This document shows, piece after piece, positions 9,557 through 17,596 of a DNA stretch of 64,000 nucleotides (the first letter of the stretch is position 1; every line of letters starts with the position of its first letter). The DNA comes from Ancylobacter mangrovi (GTDB lineage: Bacteria > Pseudomonadota > Alphaproteobacteria > Rhizobiales > Xanthobacteraceae). Position numbers and translations under genes: made by a program. The stretch spans positions 1-64,000 of the forward strand of contig NZ_JANTHZ010000004.1 in NCBI RefSeq assembly GCF_024752355.1, read 5' to 3'. The notes under the pieces were generated by a model. That model did not search any database, was not told the origin of the DNA, and saw only the letters and a program-made list of their open reading frames with translations.

Positions 9557-9976
9557 CTATAGGCGGGCCGGTCCAAGGAAATCGGCGAGCTTGACCTGCA
9601 GCCTCCCAATGTCCTTCAGCTCGCATTCCCAGACGATCAGGCTCTGCCATCCGGCCTCAGTAGCGTCTTCCTCTAGACGACGGTCGCGTTCTCGATTCCG
9701 GGCGAACTTCGCCGCCCAGAATTCCGTGCGCGTGGTCGGCATCCGAGCAGACGGACAGCCCTCATGAAAATGCCAGAAGCAGCCATGTACCTGGATGATC
9801 TTGCGCCGCCGAGTGAACGCCAGATCCGGGCGGCCGGGAACACCCTTCAATTGGACCCGGAAGCGGTATCCCAGGCCGTGAAGCATTCGACGAATGACCA
9901 GCTCTGGCTTGGTGTCCGACCGCCGGATACGTCCCATGAGCTTGCTGCGCTGCGCAGTGGTGATCCGGTCGGCCAT
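9557..9976 (-). CDS. vsr: very short patch repair endonuclease (Vsr)
   Basis: A 139-aa protein with the complete Vsr signature. MGRIRRSDTKPELVIRRMLH is near residues 14-33, PGRPDLAF (catalytic Asp of the PD-type site) near 47-54, the zinc/active-site segment HGCFWHFHEGC near 64-74, and EFWAAKFARNRERDRR after that. Vsr nicks 5' of T in T:G mismatches left by deamination of 5-methylcytosine. It sits 36 bases after the C5 methyltransferase, the classic dcm-vsr pairing. Its place inside a DISARM-like set suggests it limits mutation caused by that methylase; a defence-nuclease role is possible but unproven. Confidence 0.9.
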   Translation of the reverse strand: MADRITTAQRSKLMGRIRRSDTKPELVIRRMLHGLGYRFRVQLKGVPGRPDLAFTRRRKIIQVHGCFWHFHEGCPSARMPTTRTEFWAAKFARNRERDRRLEEDATEAGWQSLIVWECELKDIGRLQVKLADFLGPARL

Positions 9977-10012
9977 TCCAACAGGCTACCACACGTCACG
10001 CCCCGAATGGTC

Positions 10013-11674
10013 TCAGTGCGACCGAGCAATAGCGGAACGGCCAGCCGTTGAGCGGACGCGTGCTCGGATCGTCGAATTCACGGTCGATCCGACAAGGAGA
10101 CCCGCCGCAATCAAAGGCGCATTTCGCACAAGCTTGGCCAAGCCCACCAACGGCTTGTCGTCGCCGAACACCAAGCTTATCGCCGCATCGACAACCGCGG
10201 CCGCCACCATGGGCTCCGGTTGAAGCACTTCGATCAAGCGCGTCCCGGCCCTGTCAAGTTCGTCGAGCAGCATGAACGGACGGGTGCCGCCCACGCCTCT
10301 GTGGGTCCAGACCCGCTGCATGTTTTCGATATCTGCTTCGGTCACGTAGGTAGAAACGCCCGAAAGCACGGCTTCAACCTTCGGACGCAGACCCGTCGTG
10401 ACCACCTTCAACAATCGGATGAGCAAGGCGCCGTCCATCGGCACCGCAATGATGTCCTTTGAGGTGCCGAAGTAGAAGTCAACGGCCCAATCGGCGGTGC
10501 TATCCACGATCCGGTTGCGTAGCTCAAACCTGACCCCACTCTTCAGCTGTAGGCTTTGGATCGCGAAGCGGAAGCTCCGGTGGGAAGGGTATGTGGAGCC
10601 TGGTTGATGCGGCGGTGTCAGAACCGGCATAGGCTTGGGTGCCGAAAGACGCTCGGAATGGCTAGAAAGCACCGGCAGCACCTCGGCCTCGGTGCCTTGG
10701 AAGACGTGGCCCATGAGGTAGCTGAAGGCGGGAGGGATCGCGTTCCCCACCATCCGCAGCTTCTGGCCATAGGTGGCCCCGTAGAACTGGAAAGTGATGG
10801 GGAACCCCTGCAGGCTGGCGCGCTCCCGAACGGTCAGCCGGCGCACGCTTTCCGGCTCCTCAGGGGGATTGATGACGATACTTTCCCGCGAGACGCGGGT
10901 GCAGGTGGCCGTGATGGTGCGGACCGCCCGTTCCATTGGATCGGGAAATGGCATGGCGTTGTAGACTACATGGGCCCTCTTGTTGGCGCGGTTTATCCGG
11001 AGTTCTTCCGGATTCAGCGGCATCTCGGGAACGTGGTCCACCAGCTGTGATTTGGGGAGAGAGACGCCGTATAGCGGATCGCGAACGGGGTCTTGGCTCA
11101 GTGCAGTGATTACGTCTCCGAGTGTGGAACGGTCCAGTCGGGGCACGTAGGCCTGCAGCAGATTCATGTCAAAGTTCCCTGCCACGCAGCGCTTCCGCCG
11201 TTGAGGGAGACCGAAGTCCTCCATGTTCAGGATGTGGGGCCGTATGCCCAAATGGGAAAATGCATGCAGCCGGCCGCCGTCCTTCATTTCCTTATCGATG
11301 ATCGCTGCGACGCGTGGGACATTCTCCATCGCCCACATCCTCGGTTTCAGGTGATCAACGATCTTGAGGAAGGTGATGATGTCCTCAAGACCGTCCTCCA
11401 AGTCGCCATTGCCACCGCGGTTAGAAAACGAGAACTCCGTGCAGGGCGGGCTGCCAACCACAACGTCGATCCCCCCCGGTAGGTCGGCAAACGACAGGCG
11501 GCGGATATCCACCGTCTGCGCCTGGTGGTGGTTGTTCTTAAAATTGGTCTCGTTGGCTGGTCCCCAACGCTCGTAGGAAGCGACGACCTCGATCCCGGCA
11601 AGACGAAGTCCGAGTGACCAGCCACCGATCCCGGAATAAAGGTCGATAGCCTTCAGCGCGCGTTCGACGGACAT
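10013..11674 (-). CDS. DNA cytosine-5 methyltransferase, DrmMII-like
   Basis: A 553-aa protein with standard C5-methylase motifs: I DLYSGIGGWSLG (about 11-22), IV GSPPCTEFS with the catalytic Cys, VI ENVPR, VIII QRRKR, then SLQGFP and X GNAIPPAFSY. About 220 residues follow motif X with no recognised domain, giving a long C-terminal extension. ATG 11674 is chosen over an in-frame codon at 11698 because GGGGGAAA lies just upstream. In class 2 DISARM a C5 methylase (DrmMII) marks host DNA. Gene order methylase-vsr-drmA-drmB on one strand supports that role. Target sequence cannot be read. Confidence 0.85.
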   Translation of the reverse strand: MSVERALKAIDLYSGIGGWSLGLRLAGIEVVASYERWGPANETNFKNNHHQAQTVDIRRLSFADLPGGIDVVVGSPPCTEFSFSNRGGNGDLEDGLEDIITFLKIVDHLKPRMWAMENVPRVAAIIDKEMKDGGRLHAFSHLGIRPHILNMEDFGLPQRRKRCVAGNFDMNLLQAYVPRLDRSTLGDVITALSQDPVRDPLYGVSLPKSQLVDHVPEMPLNPEELRINRANKRAHVVYNAMPFPDPMERAVRTITATCTRVSRESIVINPPEEPESVRRLTVRERASLQGFPITFQFYGATYGQKLRMVGNAIPPAFSYLMGHVFQGTEAEVLPVLSSHSERLSAPKPMPVLTPPHQPGSTYPSHRSFRFAIQSLQLKSGVRFELRNRIVDSTADWAVDFYFGTSKDIIAVPMDGALLIRLLKVVTTGLRPKVEAVLSGVSTYVTEADIENMQRVWTHRGVGGTRPFMLLDELDRAGTRLIEVLQPEPMVAAAVVDAAISLVFGDDKPLVGLAKLVRNAPLIAAGLLVGSTVNSTIRARVRSTAGRSAIARSH

Positions 11675-12200
11675 TTTTCCCCCAGACCGGTAGATCAACC
11701 GTACTCGGGGAGGATTGCAAGATCCAGTCGGTTAAGGTCACACCTAATCCCGAAAACCGTCACCAGATCGGTGGTTATCCACGCATGCGCGCTCGAGCGG
11801 TCGCCGTCGTGCCCTTGGCTTGAGGTGAACGATCATAGGATCCATTTGGGCATGCCGCGCAGCGCCGCCACCCTGTGGCGCGGGCGCCGGCCTTCCTGAG
11901 GTCATCCAATGGAAGCTGTTGGCGCAATGGAGAGCTGACTGCTGGCGCCGACGATCGAGTGGTTGTCGGCGCCGCTGATCCTCAACCGAATTCTAACGTG
12001 TCCTCCCTTGGGCAGCTTCTCGGACCGGTAACGCTGGTGGACCGTTCTCAACTTAGCTGTGGAGGTCCGCAATCGGTACGGCTTGGAAGCGACGAGACTT
12101 GCTTCGTATTCACGTTCTGTTCTGTTACCTAAGAATGACGTCGCCGAATCCGCAGACTCGGAGCGGTCGAGTAAAGGGCAATAACGCCTAGGGCTGGTGG
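11675..12200 (+). promoter_or_regulatory. 526-base divergent intergenic region
   Basis: This stretch separates the methylase start (minus) from the SIR2-pAgo operon (plus) and should hold both promoters. A plus-strand open frame at about 11875-12132 has no recognisable domain or good ribosome site and is not called a gene. Several TTCT/AAC-rich patches occur near 12050-12130, but no promoter could be assigned with confidence. Confidence 0.35.
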
Positions 12201-15023
12201 ATGAATAAAGTTGGGGTGCCCAAAACCGGGTCAGTGTGGAGAACGTCCGCCATGCGGACGTCTACGCCTGCCAGGCTGCGATCGCTACTGATGGACAGCT
12301 CCGAGCCAGTGCTCCTTCTTGGCGCCGGCGCCTCTATCACTTCCGGCATCCCTGCTGCGGCCAAAACGGTCGAGAAGGTGGCGCGCTGGGCGTGGTGCAA
12401 GGAGAACGGCCGCCATCCGGATGACTTCACTATCCGCCGGTCCGACTATTGGCCGTGGCTCACCGCCCAGCCTTGGTACAGGCCGGAGCTCTCCCCTGCC
12501 GATCTCTACCCCGACGCTATCGACAACCTGTTAGGAGTGAAGAGCGATCGTCGAGAGTTCTTCGAAAAGCTAATTAACCCACCAGAGGTACCGCCTTCAC
12601 GGGGGTACGTCGCCCTGACGCAAATCTTGCATCAGGGTTGGATTTCGACCGTCTTGACTACCAACTTCGATCGGTGCCTCGAACGGGCAGCGATCCAACA
12701 GAATCGGCCCCACCGGCTAGTCAGCATTAGCACGCCTGCGGACTACGTAATGTTCAATTCTGCGCCGCACGATCCACAGCTCGTATTTTTGCATGGATCG
12801 GTGAAGCACTACACAGATAAGAACCTGACCGACGAGGTGCAATCGCTAGACCCGCTTTTGGTCGAACGCCTGCGGCCGTTGCTTCGCGACCATCCTGTCA
12901 TCACGGTTGGCTATCGGGGTGCCGAGGCGTCCGTCATGAACGATCTGTTCCTAGCTCAGGCCAAGGCGGGCAGCTTCCTGCACGGCGTCTATTGGTGCGT
13001 CCTTGAGAACGACTTGGCCGGCCCTCACTCGCCTTCGGTCGAGCAGCTTGCGGCCACGATCGGCTCCAACTTCCAGCTCGTGCCGATCCGGGGTTTCGAT
13101 GACTTGTTCGAAAAGGATCTGCTGGCCAGCATGATTGCCGCCGGGGCGAGGCCTACGCGTCGGCCTTCCGGCCACAGCGTCGGCGGCATGCCTGCGGACA
13201 TGCGGCCGCTCGACGGCCTCGACCTGTCCGGGTTCGAGCAGCCGCTGCTGCAGGCGCGCTTGCGGCAATATGCGGACCGGACTGATCTCTGGAGGCCGGG
13301 GGACATCGATGCCGCCTGGGTAGAGGAGATGACCGACCGGCTCGACCTAGTGCGGCCGGTTGGTGGGAGTGTCACCCCGACGCTCGCGGGTTGGCTGCTG
13401 TTCTCGCGCAACCCTTCCGTCGAATTCCCTCAGGCCCGAGTCGAGTTCTGCGCGATGGGCCCTGGCCACTGGCTGCGGGGCCGCTTCGGCGAGGACGTTG
13501 AACTGGAGCCGACGGCTCGCGACGACGAGTTCACCGTCCGGAGGACCATCACCGGCAACCTTTGGAGCCAACTCGACGATCTGATCGACCTTCTGGCGCT
13601 GGTGAACTTCCAGTTCAGGCTCAAGGCCGAAGTGTCGCGCACGGTGAACGCGTACAACGCCATTGCCATCAAGGAGATGCTCGTCAATGCGATCGTGCAC
13701 CGCGATTACGACCGAGACGAGGCCGTCCAGGTCGTCGTCGAACCCAAGTCGATCACTGTCATCAGCCCCGGCGGCCTCATAGAGGAGATCGCGGTCCAGG
13801 TCGCGGGACAATCCTTCCAGGACGCGATCGCGGAGCGGACCAGCCCGATCAAGGGCTATCGAAACCCCGCCATATCGGACCTCTTCTACGGCGGCGGCCA
13901 AATGGACCGTCGGGGATCAGGCCTCTCCGACATGGTCCTTGCAACCGTGAACAACAACGGGTCAGTCAGCTTCGGGCCATCGGCCGACAACACCCGATTC
14001 ACGGTCACCCTCGAGGCGCGGCCGGAAGCTGTCGACGAGATCACTAATACTGCGCTGCCGATGGCCGAGGAGACCGTCCGCTATTCCTCCAACCTGATCG
14101 CGATCGAGAGCATGCCGGCGAAGGTCTGGCACGCCGCCACCAGCGCCGGTTCCAACCGTAGCTTCTATCGCGCCGCGGAGGGTCTGGCGGTTCCGCCGGG
14201 CCATGTGAGCGACGGCCGCTTCTACTCCCTCTATGACTTGGAAGAGCTCGCTGAGGTGATGGTCACGCCGTTCGACCCCGGCGAGATCGAGGCGTTGGAC
14301 TTCAATGAGCTCATCGAAATGCCTGGGGGCGAATCCGTCGCCTTGAAGCTGCTTCATGAGCTGCTGTTCGAGCACCTGAAGACCAAGGGTCTACAGATTG
14401 AGTACGACCGGCGACGCGCCTACTTCGCGAGGGGCGACGAGCCGGAGCTGAAGGTCAGCTATCAGGGACGCCTACGCAAAGCGACCCGGACCGTGGTCAA
14501 GGCGCGCACGAAGCGCGATTCCGACGACATCGTCTACTACGAGCACAAGGCAGTCAGCTTCTCGGTCCTGCGCTTCGGCAGCGACTGGGCGGTCGTTCTG
14601 ACGCCCGGATACGCTTTCACCCGGGACGGCCTGCGCAACCCGATTAGCCGGGAGCGGACCAACGCGCTCTCCACCCGGCGCGCGGCGCGCGATTTCAATC
14701 CAAGTGTTCTCCAGGACGTGTCGTTCTGGCTCGCGATCCTGTCCGGCGAGGCCGAGGGCCTGTTCGCCCTCGAGCATCGCCCCGACAACGACCTCGCGCG
14801 GTTCGCCCCGTCCGTGCTCCTCTCGCATCGCATGCCGACGATCTCGTTCAACGTGTCGGCCTTCAACGAGCTGGCCCAGCGCGACACGGAGATCGACGAG
14901 GACCTCCAGAGGCTCGACGACGAGCTGGAAGCGCTCGCGCTCGAGCCCGACGAAGAGGACGGAGGGGGCTTGGGCCGGGACGGGGATGATCCCGGCGAAG
15001 GTGAGCCCGACGATGTCGATTGA
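12201..15023 (+). CDS. SIR2 - GHKL ATPase (RecG C-terminus-like) - APAZ-like fusion, pAgo partner
   Basis: A 940-aa protein; ATG 12252 (residue 18) is an alternative start. Residues about 30-310 form a SIR2 domain with GAGAS (41-45), TTNFD (153-157), a likely catalytic His in FLHGS (H198) and TVGYRG (235-240). Residues about 440-610 form a GHKL ATPase of the type at the end of RecG-like regulators: N-box EMLVNAIVHRDY (E492, N496, H500), ISPGGL (521-526), RNPAI and RRGSGL (570-575). Residues about 710-850 resemble the C-terminal part of APAZ: EYDRRRAYFA, YEHKAVSFSVLRFGSDW, VVLTPGYAFTRDG (798-810), then FNPSVLQDVSFW. An acidic tail follows. It overlaps the Argonaute gene by 11 bases. SIR2-APAZ proteins deplete NAD when short pAgo senses invaders; that role is inferred here. 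The GHKL insert is unusual. Confidence 0.8.
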   Translation: MNKVGVPKTGSVWRTSAMRTSTPARLRSLLMDSSEPVLLLGAGASITSGIPAAAKTVEKVARWAWCKENGRHPDDFTIRRSDYWPWLTAQPWYRPELSPADLYPDAIDNLLGVKSDRREFFEKLINPPEVPPSRGYVALTQILHQGWISTVLTTNFDRCLERAAIQQNRPHRLVSISTPADYVMFNSAPHDPQLVFLHGSVKHYTDKNLTDEVQSLDPLLVERLRPLLRDHPVITVGYRGAEASVMNDLFLAQAKAGSFLHGVYWCVLENDLAGPHSPSVEQLAATIGSNFQLVPIRGFDDLFEKDLLASMIAAGARPTRRPSGHSVGGMPADMRPLDGLDLSGFEQPLLQARLRQYADRTDLWRPGDIDAAWVEEMTDRLDLVRPVGGSVTPTLAGWLLFSRNPSVEFPQARVEFCAMGPGHWLRGRFGEDVELEPTARDDEFTVRRTITGNLWSQLDDLIDLLALVNFQFRLKAEVSRTVNAYNAIAIKEMLVNAIVHRDYDRDEAVQVVVEPKSITVISPGGLIEEIAVQVAGQSFQDAIAERTSPIKGYRNPAISDLFYGGGQMDRRGSGLSDMVLATVNNNGSVSFGPSADNTRFTVTLEARPEAVDEITNTALPMAEETVRYSSNLIAIESMPAKVWHAATSAGSNRSFYRAAEGLAVPPGHVSDGRFYSLYDLEELAEVMVTPFDPGEIEALDFNELIEMPGGESVALKLLHELLFEHLKTKGLQIEYDRRRAYFARGDEPELKVSYQGRLRKATRTVVKARTKRDSDDIVYYEHKAVSFSVLRFGSDWAVVLTPGYAFTRDGLRNPISRERTNALSTRRAARDFNPSVLQDVSFWLAILSGEAEGLFALEHRPDNDLARFAPSVLLSHRMPTISFNVSAFNELAQRDTEIDEDLQRLDDELEALALEPDEEDGGGLGRDGDDPGEGEPDDVD

Positions 15024-16512
15024 GCTGGCCATCGTTGAACTGTCTCCGCCGCGGCTTCAATTCGGCGGCGCGAGCACGCACACCGATCCCAAGGTCGGGC
15101 TCCTCTCCGCGGGTCCTTTCGACCTGCGCTTCGGGTCGGCCCGGAAGGACCATGTCCATGTCGGGATCATCGGCCCAGCCGAGCAGGTGGGAGCGGCGCG
15201 GCGCTGGCTGGAGCGCTGCAGTCGGGAGGTCCCGATCCTAGGTGAACTCAGCCTGCTCAAGAAGCCTTTTCCCGGCTTCGAGGAGGCTTTTCATAAGAAG
15301 CTGGTGGCTCCCGACACGTCCTCGATCGCGCTCAACTCGGAGAACCACGACGAACTCGCTCGAGCCTTGCAGGGGGACGCCTACCAGGCTTTTCAGCGCG
15401 TGGTCGATCTCTACGCCGAAGCGCATTCGCGCCTGGCGTCGCGCGACCTGAACCGTCCCGACATCGTGCTGATGTGCATTCCCGACGATGTCTTCAGCAA
15501 GGTCAGCTCCGTCGAGCGCAAGGCGACCGAAATAGAGCGTAAGCGCGCCAAGGAAATCCGGCGCGCTCGCCCGAGTGGTCAGCTAGACCTGTTCGACACC
15601 CTTGATGAGGTCGAGCAGACGCCCGAGGACTTCCTGAAGCGGGACCTCAGGCTGGCGCTCAAGGCGCGCGCGCTACGGAGCCGATTGCCGATCCAGCTGG
15701 TCACGGACGCCCTACTCAGCGACAATGTGAAGAATCAGGATCCGGCGACCCGTGCCTGGAACTTCGCGGTCGGCCTCTACTACAAGGCCGGGGGCGTGCC
15801 ATGGCGGCTGCCACCGACGGGACCGGACACATGCTTTGTTGGCATCAGCTTCCATCACTTCCGAACGACGCAGCGCGCCATCGTCCGTTCCAGCCTGGCT
15901 CAAGCCTTCTCGAGCGACGGTGAAGGGTTCGCCATCCGCGGAGACGGCGTTCCTGTGGAACCCGAACAGGGCCGGAACGTGCACCTCTCCGAGCAACAGG
16001 CGTTCGAGCTCGCCCAGAACGTTCTCGCCGAATACGAGCTGAGAACAGGTGGAGCGCCGCTCCGGGTCGTGCTGCACAAAACTTCCTACTTCGATGTTGC
16101 CGAGCAGGCGGGCTTCGCGGCGGCGCTCAAGGACACACCCATCGTGTCGATGGTCACCTTGGTGCCCAGCCTTTTCCGGCTCCTGCGGTACGGCCCTTAT
16201 CCGCCGAAGGTAGGGACGGTCTGCACGGTCAACAGCGACCGATCCTACCTTTTCACCTCCGGCTTCATGCCGGAACTCGGCACCTACCCGGGCCCGCATG
16301 TGCCTCAGCCGTTCGAGGTGCGCTGTCTCGGTGCAGAGAGCGCCGTCGCCGCCGCGCAAGATGTTCTGAACCTCACTCGGATGAATTGGAACACGGCGGA
16401 TATCCGGGGGAAATGGCCGGTGTCCTTGTCCTTCGCCCGGCGGGTCGGCGGTATCCTTGACGAGTATGGTGACGACGATCTCACCGAAACTTCGTTCCGT
16501 TATTTTGTCTAA
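15013..16512 (+). CDS. short prokaryotic Argonaute (MID-PIWI), catalytically inactive
   Basis: A 499-aa protein starting at ATG 15013, inside the upstream gene. Residues 1-40 carry the pre-MID pattern DPKVGLLSAGPFD. The MID region includes LKARALRSRLPIQLV near 216-230, in the place of the 5'-phosphate pocket. The PIWI domain starts at GLYYKAGGVPWRL (254-266) and includes VVLHKTS (352-358), YLFTSGF (412-418), TYPGPHVPQPFEV (424-436) and LTRMNWN (454-460). The first catalytic Asp, expected after VGI, is Ser (S279), so target cleavage is not expected. No N or PAZ domain is present. It is predicted to bind guide and target and trigger the SIR2 partner, as in SPARSA. Confidence 0.88.
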   Translation: MSIELAIVELSPPRLQFGGASTHTDPKVGLLSAGPFDLRFGSARKDHVHVGIIGPAEQVGAARRWLERCSREVPILGELSLLKKPFPGFEEAFHKKLVAPDTSSIALNSENHDELARALQGDAYQAFQRVVDLYAEAHSRLASRDLNRPDIVLMCIPDDVFSKVSSVERKATEIERKRAKEIRRARPSGQLDLFDTLDEVEQTPEDFLKRDLRLALKARALRSRLPIQLVTDALLSDNVKNQDPATRAWNFAVGLYYKAGGVPWRLPPTGPDTCFVGISFHHFRTTQRAIVRSSLAQAFSSDGEGFAIRGDGVPVEPEQGRNVHLSEQQAFELAQNVLAEYELRTGGAPLRVVLHKTSYFDVAEQAGFAAALKDTPIVSMVTLVPSLFRLLRYGPYPPKVGTVCTVNSDRSYLFTSGFMPELGTYPGPHVPQPFEVRCLGAESAVAAAQDVLNLTRMNWNTADIRGKWPVSLSFARRVGGILDEYGDDDLTETSFRYFV

Positions 16513-16636
16513 TGATAGTAACGCTTCGCTGTTCCGGGATGCGACCGAAGATGACCCTAAACTCAGACTTACCGTTGAGCTCGATGGGCTGGTTGACGTT
16601 GCTAATCGAGTATTAAAATTCGTTCTGGCCCACTGA
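16505..16636 (+). CDS. possible 43-aa ORF overlapping the Argonaute 3' end
   Basis: From TTG 16505 in the +2 frame relative to Argonaute, this reads 43 residues to TGA 16634-16636. The sequence is protein-like: an acidic patch (RDATEDDPKLRL) then a helix-like stretch (ELDGLVDVANRVLKFVLAH). There is no clear ribosome site. It could be a tiny gene coupled to Argonaute, the end of a decayed gene, or chance. Confidence 0.25.
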   Translation: MSNDSNASLFRDATEDDPKLRLTVELDGLVDVANRVLKFVLAH

Positions 16637-16648
16637 GAGGACCAGAGC

Positions 16649-16815
16649 ATCAAGCGCAGTCGCTTTTCAGAAGAGCAGATTATCGGCTCCTGAAGGAGCA
16701 TAAGGCCATCGTACCGGTCGCGGAGCAGTGCCGGAAACGTGGCGTCAGCGATGCCAGCACCTACAAGTGGAAGACACGGTTTGACGGCCTGGACGTGTAG
16801 GAGGACAAGCGGTCG
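16649..16815 (+). pseudogene. IS3-family transposase OrfA remnant
   Basis: Translation gives KRSRFSEEQIIG, then a one-base deletion at about 16687. In the shifted frame LKEHKAIVPVAEQCRKRGVS, DASTYKWKTRFDGLDV and EDKR follow. This is the start of the OrfA helix-turn-helix protein of IS3-family elements of the IS407/IS1222 type. The expected ATG is ATC, an in-frame TAG sits at 16798, and nothing of OrfB is seen. It is a dead fragment, marking past insertion next to the Argonaute operon. Confidence 0.75.
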
Positions 16816-16892
16816 AGATCTTCATGTCCAAGTGGACATGGAACCGCCGTCCGAGGCGTACACTTCAGCTCGCATGACGGTCGGGGGACTCA

Positions 16893-17444
16893 ATGCCACT
16901 TCAACTGCATTACATCGATGAGATTATCGCCGCCCGGAAAGCCCTTCACGGCGGTGGCAGGGGCGCGCCCAGGTTGCTGGCGTCGAACGCAGGAAGCCAA
17001 CAGGCCGAGCGCGTTGGGGCGGCGCTCAATCGAAGTTGCATCGTCCTCTTGAGCGCGGTTCTCCAAAGCTTCGTTGAGGACGTCTTCAAGGCTGAGGCCA
17101 GGCATAGATACCAGCGTCTCAATACCGACCCGCTGTTCGAGACGTACTGGAAGCAGATGAAGATGTGGGGAAACCCAAGTGATGAGAATGTGACCGCTCT
17201 CTTCCTCCGGATCGGCATTCCCGACGTCTTCGCTGGTCTCTCATGGCAGCGTACGCCAACTGCGGCAATCAAGAAGAAGCTGCGGCACCTGAACCAGATC
17301 CGGAACGGCATCGCCCATGGGAACGCGCATCTGCGCGTCGATAACGCGAACTACTCGTTGACGATGGCCAAGATTGAGAACTTCAGGAATTTTGCGGAGG
17401 CTTTCGGGGACCGATTCGAGGCGCACGTGCAAGGGTTCCGCTAA
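16893..17444 (+). CDS. HEPN-domain protein (RiboL-PSP-HEPN / MAE_28990 type)
   Basis: A 183-aa, mostly helical protein. Residues 46-66 (NRSCIVLLSAVLQSFVEDVF) and the motif RNGIAHG (R137-N138...H142) match HEPN proteins of the MAE_28990/RiboL-PSP type; Rx4H is the RNase active-site motif of HEPN toxins. No partner nucleotidyltransferase or antitoxin is adjacent. The IS remnant lies upstream and a recombinase downstream. Known HEPN proteins cut RNA in toxin-antitoxin or abortive-infection systems. Here it is an orphan whose target is unknown. Confidence 0.75.
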   Translation: MPLQLHYIDEIIAARKALHGGGRGAPRLLASNAGSQQAERVGAALNRSCIVLLSAVLQSFVEDVFKAEARHRYQRLNTDPLFETYWKQMKMWGNPSDENVTALFLRIGIPDVFAGLSWQRTPTAAIKKKLRHLNQIRNGIAHGNAHLRVDNANYSLTMAKIENFRNFAEAFGDRFEAHVQGFR

Positions 17445-17596
17445 ACGGTTGCCCTTGTCTTCGTGGCCGCGAAAGAGTGTCCGCTTTCCGCTTCGAAGCC
17501 AATGTCAGTTCCTGGCGCTGGCATCCCGCCGACCTCTTCGCGGCCGGCTCTTATGGCATTAGCCTAATTGGGGCTGCTCCTCGGAAGGAGGATGCC

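Noticed and set aside
11875-12132. Open frame of 85 codons in the methylase/SIR2 spacer
   Set aside because: No ribosome site, domain or protein-like pattern.
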